Positions 32,421 to 41,243 of a stretch of DNA of 64,000 nucleotides are shown one piece after another (position 1 is the stretch's first letter; each line of letters begins with the position of its first letter). Below the pieces are notes generated by a model. That model worked only from the letters and a program-made list of their open reading frames with translations, had not been told where the DNA came from and searched no databases. The DNA comes from Paenibacillus pabuli (GTDB lineage Bacteria > Bacillota > Bacilli > Paenibacillales > Paenibacillaceae), in the NCBI RefSeq assembly GCF_023101145.1, contig NZ_CP073714.1, positions 682,001 through 746,000 of the forward strand. Direction: 5' to 3'. A program made the position numbers and the translations under genes.

Positions 32421-32717
32421 ATGCATGCAGAGGTACAGAATCTTTTTGTACGAATTCATCTTTTATATTTGGCCCAGAATCAGGATTTAACCATTAGCGA
32501 CGCATTGCCTCTATTGGAAGAACGGGGATATCGCGTTGGAGAACGGGAGATCAAGCAGGAGCTTGAACATCTGACACAGGAGAACTTCCTGACGGCCCAC
32601 GGAGATCAATGGAGTCTTACCGGGACTGGTATTGAGGAATTTAAGGATATCATAGCCGTATTAGGCCGGGTTAGTGATGAATTGCTGGCAAGGGACCAAA
32701 AGACGTCTACAGCCTGA
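32421..32717 (+). CDS. Hypothetical protein, winged-helix-like
   Basis: 98 residues with GGAAGGAG before the ATG. Predicted mostly helical: LFVRIHLLYLAQNQDLTISDALPLLEERGYRVGEREIKQELEHLTQENFLTAHGDQWSLTGTGIEEF. The helix-turn-helix followed by a short two-strand wing (FLTAHGDQWSLTGTG) resembles small winged-helix proteins, but no family is recognised. No membrane segment or Cys cluster. It stands alone and ends at the terminator 32784-32812. Confidence 0.65.
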   Translation: MHAEVQNLFVRIHLLYLAQNQDLTISDALPLLEERGYRVGEREIKQELEHLTQENFLTAHGDQWSLTGTGIEEFKDIIAVLGRVSDELLARDQKTSTA

Positions 32718-32783
32718 ACCTAATTTTTGGATAGGATATGCCGAAATATGATGTGAACTTGAATTGAACCATACGAACAGCAA

Positions 32784-32812
32784 GACCGGGAGCGGAAGCA
32801 GCCCGGTTTTTT
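32784..32812 (+). terminator. Terminator after hypothetical gene at 32421
   Basis: GACCGGG ... CCCGGTT stem with an 11-nt loop and T6. Confidence 0.8.
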
Positions 32813-32915
32813 AACGTAATTACACTGACTGAACTGTTGCCATTCGGCGCAGGTTATGGTTAGATGGCTATTGAATATGAGGTCTGTGGGATAGATCGGA
32901 TCGGAGTGTCTTTTC

Positions 32916-33488
32916 ATGTATAAATGCAAAGGGAGAATTCCCGAACTAGAGACAGGGCGACTGCGTCTGCGCAAAATGCGCCGCCGGGATGCGGCCCAGA
33001 TGTTCGCTTGCTGGTCAGACCGGGAAGTGACCCGTTATATGAATTTGGCGCCTATGATCGGGACAAGTGAGGCTGCGGATATGATTGGGCTGCTGAATCA
33101 TATGGCAGGAGAAGAGGAGGCGATTCGCTGGGGTATTGAACTCAAGGAAACGGGCCGGCTCATCGGAAGCTGCGGATATAACACGTGGCAGCTTGAAGGC
33201 GCATTTCGTGGGGAGATCGGTTATGAACTGGGGCGCGACTATTGGCGTCATGGTTATATGACGGAAGCATTTTCGGTTATGCTGCCCTTCGGGTACGAGA
33301 CGATGGGTCTTAATCGGATTGAAGCGCTGGTTGATCCACGTAATCTCGCTTCGGGAGAGTTTCTGGCGAACCGCGGCTTCACGCGGGAAGGCCTGCTGCG
33401 TCAGGTGCAGCATACGTCTACCGGATATAAGGATATGGTCATGTATTCCTTGCTGTATGATGAGTTTTTGCGTAAGGGAGATAAATAG
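32916..33488 (+). CDS. GNAT acetyltransferase, RimJ/RimL type
   Basis: 190 residues. ETGRLRLRKMRRRDAAQMFACWSDREVTRYM, GRLIGSCGYNTW, GEIGYELGRDYWRHGYMTEAFSVMLPFGYETMGLNRIEALVDPRNLASGEFLANRGF: this is the Acetyltransf_3 pattern with the acetyl-CoA loop at GRDYWRHGYMTEA. It probably acetylates an N-terminal or small-molecule amine; the target is unknown. RBS GGAG. It is followed 33 nt later by an MFS exporter, possibly co-transcribed. Confidence 0.87.
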   Translation: MYKCKGRIPELETGRLRLRKMRRRDAAQMFACWSDREVTRYMNLAPMIGTSEAADMIGLLNHMAGEEEAIRWGIELKETGRLIGSCGYNTWQLEGAFRGEIGYELGRDYWRHGYMTEAFSVMLPFGYETMGLNRIEALVDPRNLASGEFLANRGFTREGLLRQVQHTSTGYKDMVMYSLLYDEFLRKGDK

Positions 33489-33521
33489 AGATTAGAACGA
33501 TTTAAAGAGAGAAGGGTTCGA

Positions 33522-35048
33522 GTGAATACAACCAGAGGTTTGAACCGCAGTTTCATCCTGGCGGGATTGCTGCTGGCGACTTTTTTGTCTGCAATTGAAG
33601 GTACAGTTATTGGTCCGGCAGGGCCAACCATTGTCAGTGAACTGGGAAGTGTGCAGCTGTTGAGCTGGATTTTCACTGCTTATCTGTTAACGATGGCTGT
33701 GAGTACGCCGATTTTCGGTAAAATCAGTGATATATACGGACGAAAGCCAGTATTCCTGATTGGCTGTGCCTTATTTTTACTAGGCTCGCTTCTTTGCTGT
33801 CTATCGCAGAACATGGAGCAATTAATTATTTTTCGGGCGATTCAAGGGATTGGAGCAGGTGCGGTTGTTCCAGTTACGTTTACCATCATCGGTGACATCT
33901 ACCGTATTGAAGAAAGGGGCAAAATACAGGGCTGGATCAGCTCCGTATGGGGCATTTCATCTTTGGCTGGACCACTGCTGGGCGGTTATTTCGTAGACAA
34001 TCTGGGATGGCAGTGGATCTTTGGCTTCAATGTGCCGTTCGGACTGCTGGCAATGTGGTTTGTATTTCGTTATTTGAAGGAAGAAATGTCTCCGCGTACC
34101 GCGAAAATTGACTATATGGGTGCGTTGACCTTTACGGTCGGTATCACCGCATTGCTCTTTGTACTGTCCGCGGGTGGTCAGTATTATGCCTGGAGTTCTC
34201 CCATTATTGTGGGACTGAGTATTGTAGCTATTTTGTTTATGATTTTATTTTTTGTGGTGGAAAAAAGAGCCCAGGCCCCGATGGTTCCTCTCCATCTGTT
34301 CCGTATTCGGGACATCCGGGTGGCGAATATTGCCGGATTACTCACAAGTACCCTGATGATTGGCCTAACCAGTTATTTGCCACTATGGGTCCAGGGGGTT
34401 CGGGGCGGTAACGCGACAGAATCCGGATTGTTGCTTGCACCGATGTCTGTTGGCTGGCTGATCGGCAGTGTTGTTGCTGGCCGTCTGTTGATGAAGATTG
34501 GATCACGCTTAACAGCGGTGATTGGATTAACCGGAATCGCCATTGGATCGGGAGGACTCTTCCTGGTTGGTGGAACCTCACCCCAAGCCGTGCTGTTCAT
34601 ATTGACTTTTATTTACGGACTTGGCTTCGGATTTGCGTTTACCATATTCACCATTATTGCGCAGTCGTCTGTCGGATATAAGGAACGTGGATCTTCCACG
34701 GCGCTGCATACCTTTATGCGTACGCTTGGACAAACCATTGGTGCAGCAGCCTTCGGCACATGGTTGAATTACCGAATATCAACGTTGTCGAGCGAGCAGC
34801 ACCTGGCTGAAGCGGGGATCTCGGATGGAGATCTGAACCAACTGCTTGCTCCGCATACGGAAGCTGCTCTGTCGGATGAAAAGTGGGCACTGCTTCGTAA
34901 CGTGCTGGAAGGAAGTCTGCACTCGTTGTTCATCATCATGTTTGTCATCGCTATTATCTCGTGGGTGACGACTCTGGCCTTGCGCAAACGGTTGATCGTT
35001 CCCGAAGATGCAGATGCTCCGCCGCAAGCGCAGACTTCTGGGAAGTAA
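33522..35048 (+). CDS. MDR family MFS transporter (DHA2, 14 TM)
   Basis: 508 residues from a GTG at 33522 (GAGAAGG upstream). Fourteen predicted helices. Signatures: FLSAIEGTVIGPAGPTIVSELG (TM1), motif A GKISDIYGRKPVFLIG, RAIQGIGAGAVVPVTFTIIGDIY (motif B), WGISSLAGPLLGGYFVDNLGWQWIFGFNVPFG (motif C). These define EmrB/QacA-type drug:H+ antiporters. TM1 has Glu in place of the Asp of QacA-type LDxTIVN motifs. No local regulator except a MarR gene 0.9 kb downstream. Terminator at 35080. Confidence 0.88.
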   Translation: MNTTRGLNRSFILAGLLLATFLSAIEGTVIGPAGPTIVSELGSVQLLSWIFTAYLLTMAVSTPIFGKISDIYGRKPVFLIGCALFLLGSLLCCLSQNMEQLIIFRAIQGIGAGAVVPVTFTIIGDIYRIEERGKIQGWISSVWGISSLAGPLLGGYFVDNLGWQWIFGFNVPFGLLAMWFVFRYLKEEMSPRTAKIDYMGALTFTVGITALLFVLSAGGQYYAWSSPIIVGLSIVAILFMILFFVVEKRAQAPMVPLHLFRIRDIRVANIAGLLTSTLMIGLTSYLPLWVQGVRGGNATESGLLLAPMSVGWLIGSVVAGRLLMKIGSRLTAVIGLTGIAIGSGGLFLVGGTSPQAVLFILTFIYGLGFGFAFTIFTIIAQSSVGYKERGSSTALHTFMRTLGQTIGAAAFGTWLNYRISTLSSEQHLAEAGISDGDLNQLLAPHTEAALSDEKWALLRNVLEGSLHSLFIIMFVIAIISWVTTLALRKRLIVPEDADAPPQAQTSGK

Positions 35049-35079
35049 ACGAAGTGAAAAGAATAATTATTGAATCAAG

Positions 35080-35105
35080 GCAGCTTTTTCTCAGCTGCTT
35101 TTTTG
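35080..35105 (+). terminator. Terminator after DHA2 transporter gene
   Basis: GCAGCT / AGCTGC stem with a 7-nt loop, then T6. Confidence 0.75.
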
Positions 35106-35166
35106 TTATTATTTTCTAGGAGAGATTATCTATAATTTACAGTCATGGAGTGGGAGGCAAGTTAAG

Positions 35167-35652
35167 ATGAGTAAGCAATCCCTGCAATCGTACCGGTATG
35201 TACACTTTCCAATTAAGCTGCTGGCAGTCCTTATAACCTGCGTCTCGCTTTCCATCGTTGTCGGACTCATGAAATATGTTCCCTTGGCGGAACGGGCGGA
35301 ACATACATATTACTATCCCTTCTGGTATACATTGATCATAAGCATTCTTATCAACTTGGCTGTTCTTCTGTTTCTGATCCTGCCTTTATCGTTAATTGCG
35401 GACAGTGTGCTTGCTTCCCTGAAAATGAAAGGACCTATAACCAAGGTGATATGTACAATCTTAGTTTATTTTCTTCTTGGTTTAGGCAGTGCGCTGTTGT
35501 TCGCCATTTTTGTGTTCAAAACGAATGCCTTTCAGTATGTCGGCGCTTATCCATACGTAATAATAACAACCTTTGTATTTTTGTTGTGGCAATCCGGTTT
35601 GGGATGGATATTGAATAGAGCCCGTAATCAGGCGCAAACCAACACAAAATAA
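35167..35652 (+). CDS. Hypothetical four-helix membrane protein
   Basis: 161 residues, GGGAGGC ribosome site. Four membrane helices: LLAVLITCVSLSIVVGLM, TLIISILINLAVLLFLILPLSLIA, KVICTILVYFLLGLGSALLFAIFVF, YVIITTFVFLLWQSGLGWIL. A Tyr/His-rich loop (ERAEHTYYYPFWY) lies outside between helices 1 and 2. No family is recognised. A second small membrane protein gene follows 31 nt downstream, so the two may act together. Confidence 0.7.
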   Translation: MSKQSLQSYRYVHFPIKLLAVLITCVSLSIVVGLMKYVPLAERAEHTYYYPFWYTLIISILINLAVLLFLILPLSLIADSVLASLKMKGPITKVICTILVYFLLGLGSALLFAIFVFKTNAFQYVGAYPYVIITTFVFLLWQSGLGWILNRARNQAQTNTK

Positions 35653-35683
35653 TATAGATATCTCATTGGGAGTAGAGGTGAGG

Positions 35684-35869
35684 ATGATGTTTCCCAATAA
35701 TCTGAATTCGTCGAAGGAAGATGAAGCCAAACGCAAGTATGAAGAGACTCAGAGGGAGATTGAGGGGCATAGTCGCTCAGATCTGTCCAGATACGTTGTC
35801 GATTTGCTGATTGCAGGTGGATTGGTCGTCGCAGCCCTCACGGTGTTGATGTGGATACTGTATTTTTGA
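35684..35869 (+). CDS. Small hypothetical membrane protein
   Basis: 61 residues from the ATG at 35684 (or 35687), after AGAGGTGAGG. A charged N-terminal half (SSKEDEAKRKYEETQREIEG) precedes one C-terminal membrane helix (LLIAGGLVVAALTVLMWILYF) that ends the protein, i.e. a tail-anchored layout. It is likely in one transcript with the membrane protein at 35167. Function unknown. Confidence 0.6.
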   Translation: MMFPNNLNSSKEDEAKRKYEETQREIEGHSRSDLSRYVVDLLIAGGLVVAALTVLMWILYF

Positions 35870-35883
35870 TTAACAAACACGAT

Positions 35884-35921
35884 TAACCGGTACCGCCTAT
35901 TTAGGCGGACCGGTTATTTTT
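35884..35921. terminator. Bidirectional terminator before MarR gene 35951
   Basis: TAACCGGT-a-CCGCCTA / GGCGG-a-CCGGTTA stem with a short loop and TTTTTAAT after it. Confidence 0.85.
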
Positions 35922-35950
35922 AATTTGTATCTGTTGATGTGGGACTGGCC

Positions 35951-36412
35951 TTAGCCGTTTGCAGATAAACGATCTGCTCCGAGTGCAAGCCTTTCCAACA
36001 GCTCAGACAGCAATATTTTGTCATCCTCGCTCAGTCCGCTGACAGCACGATCTATTTTGTGTGCGTAGCCTGGATAAATGTCATTCATGGTACGCTGGCC
36101 CTCCTCGGTCAGTTCTACAAAAATGATGCGTCTGTCCTGCGGACAGTGTTTTCGATGCAAAAGTCCTTTTTGCTCCAGCTTGTCAATGACATAAGTGACA
36201 TTCCCGCTTTGCAGCAGAAGCTGTGCACCAACTTGTTGAATAGGCTGTGCTCCTTTCATATATAACACTTCGAGCACCCCGTAAGCGGTGGGGTTGAAAC
36301 CATGCACTTTGCTTCCGGATACAGCGTGTTCATTCACGCTCTTAAATGTCTGGGCCAAGGTGCGGTACAGATGAAGAGAACGTTCGGTTCCGATTTCCTG
36401 TAATTCCAGCAT
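35951..36412 (-). CDS. MarR family transcriptional regulator
   Basis: 153 residues. GFNPTAYGVLEVLYMKGAQPIQQVGAQLLLQSGNVTYVIDKLEQKGLLHRKHCPQDRRIIFVELTEEGQRTM is a full MarR winged helix; the DRR wing is intact. The single Cys in the wing region (KHCPQDRR) could be redox active, inferred only. The ribosome site GGCGGGA is weak. The divergent gene, after a 435-nt gap holding a repeat, is an MFS exporter and may be its target. Confidence 0.85.
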   Translation of the reverse strand: MLELQEIGTERSLHLYRTLAQTFKSVNEHAVSGSKVHGFNPTAYGVLEVLYMKGAQPIQQVGAQLLLQSGNVTYVIDKLEQKGLLHRKHCPQDRRIIFVELTEEGQRTMNDIYPGYAHKIDRAVSGLSEDDKILLSELLERLALGADRLSANG

Positions 36413-36589
36413 GCTGATCCCGCCTTTTCAGATTAGTTTGAAATTGATAATGAATTTACATTTGACGATTCAAAGGTTCGCCATGTTTTTATTGTAAGCG
36501 TCTCTTGGTATGAAAAACATGCGATATGTCACAAGATTTGCATTTTTAGCAATTAAAATTTAATCATTTTTTGTCTATATAGATTGAAC

Positions 36590-36748
36590 TAAAGAAAATT
36601 TACACTTGTCACTGCGCTGACAGAACAACCTTCCAAATTGCTGTTATCCCCAGATTTTTGGGATTCCCTTTTCAAGGGGGAAAATCCGGGGATAAAAGCG
36701 AACGTGGCACTTCTTCAAGTTATTTCTGTCCTCGAAAAAATCATTCTG
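36590..36748. repeat. Long imperfect inverted repeat / structured intergenic element
   Basis: The inner hairpin TTATCCCCAGATTTT (36644-36658) pairs with AAAATCCGGGGATAA (36681-36695) and includes a CCCTT / AAGGG core. Outer arms ACAGAACAACCTT (from about 36622) and AAGTTATTTCTGT (from about 36717) also pair imperfectly. It has no U tract, no ORF and no SD. It may be a member of a Paenibacillus intergenic repeat family or a structured RNA. It fills most of the MarR-MFS gap. Confidence 0.5.
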
Positions 36749-36847
36749 AAGGCGCCGATTCTTCTCCGTCTCTGGCAGGAGGTGGGGGCTCAGCCTGCTC
36801 TCTATAATAAATCCATATCATGAATGGGTTGAGGGCGGAGGAGAAGA

Positions 36848-38167
36848 ATGATGACAAACGAATTAACGATGCAAGAACGAAGATCCTTGAGGCATAATCG
36901 GTCTTTCATAACGTTGATGGCTGCGCAGGCCATTTCCAATCTGGGTGACTGGCTGCATCTGCTGGCAATCCTCACACTGGTGGGTATTCGCTGGAATGCC
37001 ACGCCGTGGGAGATTACGTTTACTACGCTCTGTGCAGCATTGCCTGTCTTGCTGACGGGTCCATTCGCAGGGGCGCTCGCGGACCGGGTGAATCGGAAGT
37101 GGTTGATGATCGTTGCTGATGGAGCGCGAATTGTGATTGTTGGCGGGCTCATTTTTGCCGATCAAATCTGGCATGTGTATGTATTACTTATTCTCAAGTC
37201 TTTGTTCGATGTGGTATTCTCACCGGCCAAGAACGGCAAGCTGAAAGAGATTGTACCGCAGGATCAATTGGGGCAAGCGGTATCGATCAGCTCGGTGATT
37301 GAACAGATGTCCAAAATTATCGGTCCGGCACTTGGCGGCCTGTTGGTTGCTGCTTTTGGAATCACATGGTGTTTTGCATTGGATTCTGCGTCCTTTCTGA
37401 TCTCCGGCATTATTTTGTTATGGATTCCTGGAGCACGAGTGATCCGATCTGCAAATCAGAACGTAGAACAAGTAAGGAAAGAGGCGGCAGTTGTTGCTCA
37501 AGCAGGTAAAAAAACTACGTTTATGAAAGATACAATCGAAGGCATCCGTATGCTTGCTTCTCTTCCTCATGTGGGTTCCTCGCTGTTACTGCTTGCATCA
37601 GCCCTTCTGTTTCTGCAATTTGCGGATTCACAGACGGTAGTCCTGTTCAGACAGCTTCCCGGCATTTCAAGTGATCTGCTCGGATGGTGCGTCGCGGCCA
37701 GCGGTGTAGGGACGTTAATTGCGGCGATGAGTGTTCAGAAATGGAAAAAGGCAGGGCATGTCATCAAAATGGGGCTTGGAACATCATTAATGGGTCTTGT
37801 CATTGGTGGAGTAGGAATGATCGTTGGCGTATGGCCGCATGCCGGGATTGGTGCCAATTTGCTGCTGATATCGTTATTTGCCTTGGCAGGTGTGGGTGTT
37901 GGGTTTGCCATTGTTCCGTTCCAGATTCTGCTTCAGGAGCAAACACCTGAATCCATGACAGGGCGTGTCTTTGGAACGGTTGGCAGCGTTATGACGGCGA
38001 GTAACATCATGGGCCCGGTGGTAGGTGGATTGCTGGTCACTTCATTCGGAGTTATTCCGGCTTTTATCTGCTCAGGCATTTTGCTGACATTACTGGGTGT
38101 GATTTATGTAGTGATTCGCAGACAAAAAAAGCACGACATGGATAGCAGAGTTGCAGCAAATTCATGA
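36848..38167 (+). CDS. MFS transporter (macrolide-efflux/DHA3-like, 12 TM)
   Basis: 439 residues, RBS GGAGGAG. NRSFITLMAAQAISNLGDWLHLLAILTLV (TM1), GPFAGALADRVNRKWLMIVADGARIVIVG (motif A) and LKEIVPQDQLGQAVSISSVIEQMSKIIGPALGGLLVAAFGITWCFALDSASFLIS are typical of the MefA/DHA3 branch. The C-terminal half, with LLQEQTPESMTGRVFGTVGSVMTASNIMGPVVGG, closes the pattern. Probably a proton-driven drug or metabolite exporter. The substrate is unknown. Divergent from the MarR gene at 35951. Confidence 0.87.
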   Translation: MMTNELTMQERRSLRHNRSFITLMAAQAISNLGDWLHLLAILTLVGIRWNATPWEITFTTLCAALPVLLTGPFAGALADRVNRKWLMIVADGARIVIVGGLIFADQIWHVYVLLILKSLFDVVFSPAKNGKLKEIVPQDQLGQAVSISSVIEQMSKIIGPALGGLLVAAFGITWCFALDSASFLISGIILLWIPGARVIRSANQNVEQVRKEAAVVAQAGKKTTFMKDTIEGIRMLASLPHVGSSLLLLASALLFLQFADSQTVVLFRQLPGISSDLLGWCVAASGVGTLIAAMSVQKWKKAGHVIKMGLGTSLMGLVIGGVGMIVGVWPHAGIGANLLLISLFALAGVGVGFAIVPFQILLQEQTPESMTGRVFGTVGSVMTASNIMGPVVGGLLVTSFGVIPAFICSGILLTLLGVIYVVIRRQKKHDMDSRVAANS

Positions 38168-38273
38168 TTTCAGATGAGTGAAGCGAGTTTGCAAACACCT
38201 TAGTTTCAGAGGTAGAGAAAGGAATATCCCTTGGCAGGAATTTCATTAAGTAGCGGAAAGGGGGTGAAGCAAC

Positions 38274-38912
38274 TTGAATGTAAAGTTACCAAAAGTGATT
38301 GTTCACTTTGGAAGCATACCACTGGCTATACTTGCATGGACGCTGATTCTGGGACTGGGATCATCGCATGTGTATGCGGATGATTCTCAAACATCTTTAG
38401 CTAACAAGGGTAATGAGCTATCACTAAATTTGTTCTCACGAGATTCGGAGGGTGGCTTGAACCTGACACCATCAGTATCGGTATCTACACCATTGCTTGA
38501 TGTTGAAGTTCCGTCGATCAAAGCGAATGAATCGTCAGGCAAACTGAGTGTATCGGAGCTGAAGGTGGATACGTCGCTTGGATCGGCAGGAACATCGGAG
38601 ATTGGTGTTGATATGAAGAAGGGAACTGTTGAACTGCCGTCTGTAAAGGCGGATACATCGGTATTAAAAGCGGATGTATCGAGCAGCGAGGTGAACCTGA
38701 ACGAAGGGACTGCTTCCTTGCCTGGTGTGACCGCAGAGGTACCTGAGGTCATCAAGCGCAACAACAGCGTGAAGGGTGACCGTGATCGTACCGAAAGCAG
38801 CAGCTATGCGAGCGAAAGCCGTGGAGCGCTGGATATGGGTCTGAATGTAAATGCAGAAGGCCAAACTTCAACTGTGGTGGAGTCAATCGGTAATATGAGA
38901 TTTTCACTGTAA
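38274..38912 (+). CDS. Secreted strand-repeat hypothetical protein
   Basis: 212 residues from a TTG at 38274 after GGGGGTG. A signal peptide (VHFGSIPLAILAWTLILGLGSSHVYA-DD) predicts export. The mature part alternates short Val/Leu strands with Ser/Thr/Asp turns. Two segments are related: VPSIKANESSGKLSVSELKV and LPSVKADTSVLKADVSSSEV, with a third weaker unit LPGVTAEVPEV. A highly charged stretch (KRNNSVKGDRDRTESSS) precedes the end. No Cys and no anchoring motif. No family is recognised. It ends at a perfect palindromic terminator. Confidence 0.65.
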   Translation: MNVKLPKVIVHFGSIPLAILAWTLILGLGSSHVYADDSQTSLANKGNELSLNLFSRDSEGGLNLTPSVSVSTPLLDVEVPSIKANESSGKLSVSELKVDTSLGSAGTSEIGVDMKKGTVELPSVKADTSVLKADVSSSEVNLNEGTASLPGVTAEVPEVIKRNNSVKGDRDRTESSSYASESRGALDMGLNVNAEGQTSTVVESIGNMRFSL

Positions 38913-38920
38913 TATAAAGA

Positions 38921-38950
38921 AGCAGGGGTTCCGGAACCCCTGCTTTTTTT
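38921..38950 (+). terminator. Terminator after secreted hypothetical gene
   Basis: A perfect 24-bp palindrome, AGCAGGGGTTCC / GGAACCCCTGCT, followed by T7. Confidence 0.9.
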
Positions 38951-38987
38951 CGTTTATACTAAATTATGTTACAGCATTATTGAATGG

Positions 38988-39025
38988 TCCTTTAATATAT
39001 TTGCGATGCCCTTTGCATTAAAGGA
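38988..39025 (+). promoter_or_regulatory. Inverted repeat upstream of ecsA-like gene
   Basis: TCCTTTAAT and ATTAAAGGA are perfect 9-bp arms 20 nt apart, 117 nt before the gene. It could be a protein-binding site or an RNA hairpin in the leader. No T tract follows. Confidence 0.35.
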
Positions 39026-39141
39026 ATACGGTGTAAAATCATTATACAAAAGCTCAAAATGATCAAACAATTCCTCACGAACTCGATTACAATATCAATA
39101 AAGAACTGAACAAGCACCTGATAGGACAGGGAGTGAATGAT

Positions 39142-39867
39142 ATGGAAAACGAAAATACAGCTGTACAGGAGTCCATATTGGACGTACATATTACGGAAGC
39201 AGGATATGAGGCCGGTCAATCCACGATAAGAAACATCCGATTACATGTGGCACCGGGGGAATTGGTGGGCATTATTGGACCGAATGGTGCTGGCAAAAGC
39301 ACGACGATCAAAACGATGCTTGGCCTGCTTGAGCACGCAAAATATGAAGTAACCATTGGGGGAGAGGGACGCTATGCCTATATACCGGAACAACCTGTTT
39401 TTTACGAATATATGACCCTGTGGGAACATCTCGACCTGGCTGCGGCCGCCTATGAGATGGAGGAAAAGGTTTTTGTCGCCAGGGCGGAGGAGCTGTTGGT
39501 TCGTTTCGGTATGGATCATGTTCGTAATGATCTCCCGGCCAGTTTCTCCAAGGGCATGCGGCAGAAAATGATGCTGATGATCGGCTTCCTGTCCTCGCCG
39601 GATGTATATATTGTGGACGAGCCTTTCATCGGACTGGATCCACGAGCAACCAAGGATTTTTTGAAATTGCTGGACGATGAGCGCCGCCGTGGTGCAGGTG
39701 TACTTATGTCAACGCATGTACTGGATACCGCTGAGCGAATCTGTGATCGTTTTATTCTTATCCACTCCGGGCGATCCGCTGCCGAAGGGACACTGGACGA
39801 AATCCGTGCAGCCGCAGATTTGCCGGATGCCTCGTTGTTTGATTGTTTTGACACACTGACATCCTAA
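39142..39867 (+). CDS. ecsA: ABC transporter ATP-binding protein, EcsA-like
   Basis: 241 residues from the ATG at 39142 (GGGAG); the GTG at 39133 is an alternative. Walker A GPNGAGKST, a shortened Q-loop region (YAYIPEQPVFYEYMTLWEHLDL), signature FSKGMRQKMMLMIGFLSSPDVYIVDEPFIGLDP with Walker B, and the switch MSTHVLD. The signature reads FSKGM rather than LSGGQ, as in many EcsA-type ATPases. Together with the EcsB-type permease encoded 18 nt downstream it forms an exporter which in Bacillus affects protein secretion, competence and intramembrane proteolysis. No ecsC is present. Confidence 0.85.
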   Translation: MENENTAVQESILDVHITEAGYEAGQSTIRNIRLHVAPGELVGIIGPNGAGKSTTIKTMLGLLEHAKYEVTIGGEGRYAYIPEQPVFYEYMTLWEHLDLAAAAYEMEEKVFVARAEELLVRFGMDHVRNDLPASFSKGMRQKMMLMIGFLSSPDVYIVDEPFIGLDPRATKDFLKLLDDERRRGAGVLMSTHVLDTAERICDRFILIHSGRSAAEGTLDEIRAAADLPDASLFDCFDTLTS

Positions 39868-39884
39868 ACGGAGGTGGAAAAGAG

Positions 39885-41135
39885 ATGGAGGGCTTTCAAG
39901 CATACACACCCCTTCGCTTATATAGACGCAGGCGCAAGGAGCACTTCAATGAACAGTTGAAAAACCTGAAACTGGTAGTAGATTGGACAGTATGGGTATA
40001 CCTGCTTGTTCCGGGTCTGCTGTATTTTAGCGGATGGTATGCAAGCTTATGGTCCAAACCGCTGCCATCATGGGCAACCGGATTAACGCTGCCAACACTT
40101 ACAGGAATAATCGACCTCGTAATGCTTACAGGTGGGATTCTTATATTTGTAGAAGAAGCGGATGTGTTATTCCTGAAGTCACGATCACTGTGGATGCGAA
40201 CATTGATGAAACAGGGGATCTACCGGGCTTGTTTGCAGCATCTGGGTAAAATGATTGCCATTATGGTGTTGACCTCACCACTATGGTCCCGTGTGTATGA
40301 CATGTCATTTATTCATATCGCACTAATAGCGATTTGGTTTGGCACAGTAGCTTCATTTCAGGTCATTGTGCTCCATATGACGAAAGTGCGTTATACCGGA
40401 TGGAGACGCTGGCTTCGCATGATTCCTTTGGTAATCGCAATGGGCATCATCACGATTGGGGTAACGTCCTGGATGCATGGACACATTTGGTCATTGGTTG
40501 CAGGCATCGTGGTCGCAATCCTCCTTCTGATTATGGTGGGTCGAATGAGGCTGAAGATGAAGGGAACCTTTGAGGGCGATGTGAGAGAGGATTTACGGGA
40601 AAGGCTGAAGTTTACTGCACTTTTACTAAGTAGATCCATCACCAAGCCGAAAGCACCGCGTACACGGACGATGATCTTCCGCAAGCCGCGCAAGCTGCTG
40701 CGTCATCGTTCCATCTCTAATCGGACAGCGGAGACGGCATTCAAGGCATTTTTCCGTAACTCATCGACCATGAAACTGTATTTACAGCTTGGTGGCTTGT
40801 CCATTGCTGCCGTAGCTTTGCCGCCGTTTCCGGTCAATGTCATTGTGTGTGGATTGTTAGTCATCATGCTGAGTGTGCTCTTCTATCGTTCATGGGATGT
40901 ATTTGCAACCTCCGACTATGTCCAGCTCGTATCCTACGATGAACAGGCTCTGAATCATGCTGCGACGACCATGGTCCGAATGTTATACGTTCCAATCGGG
41001 ATTCTGATGGGATATTCACTAGGTGCAGCCTGGTTGGGCTGGCTCGAAGGTATCGTTACAGCTGTGGCTGTGGTGGCATTTGGTCTATTCGTCCTGTCGA
41101 TAACAGGCTGGGTTCGTTATATCCGATCTGCTTAA
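39885..41135 (+). CDS. ecsB: ABC transporter permease, EcsB-like
   Basis: 416 residues. The N-terminal YRRRRKEHFNEQLKNLKLVVDWTVWVYLLVPGLLY is the EcsB (PF05975) opening. About eight membrane helices follow, with a basic cytoplasmic loop in the middle (SRSITKPKAPRTRTMIFRKPRKLLRHRSISNRTAETAFKAFFRN). RBS CGGAGGTGG. It pairs with the ATPase upstream. The exported substrate is not known even in Bacillus subtilis, where ecsB mutants have reduced processing by RasP. Confidence 0.85.
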   Translation: MEGFQAYTPLRLYRRRRKEHFNEQLKNLKLVVDWTVWVYLLVPGLLYFSGWYASLWSKPLPSWATGLTLPTLTGIIDLVMLTGGILIFVEEADVLFLKSRSLWMRTLMKQGIYRACLQHLGKMIAIMVLTSPLWSRVYDMSFIHIALIAIWFGTVASFQVIVLHMTKVRYTGWRRWLRMIPLVIAMGIITIGVTSWMHGHIWSLVAGIVVAILLLIMVGRMRLKMKGTFEGDVREDLRERLKFTALLLSRSITKPKAPRTRTMIFRKPRKLLRHRSISNRTAETAFKAFFRNSSTMKLYLQLGGLSIAAVALPPFPVNVIVCGLLVIMLSVLFYRSWDVFATSDYVQLVSYDEQALNHAATTMVRMLYVPIGILMGYSLGAAWLGWLEGIVTAVAVVAFGLFVLSITGWVRYIRSA

Positions 41136-41243
41136 ATTCTTCCTTGTGAAGTAGCATATCAGGTGAAGTAACTGACCATGCTATAGGAGACGGATCTTAC
41201 CATTTTGAAAGTAAGGGATCAGCTCTCGCAAGGAGGAAAAAAC

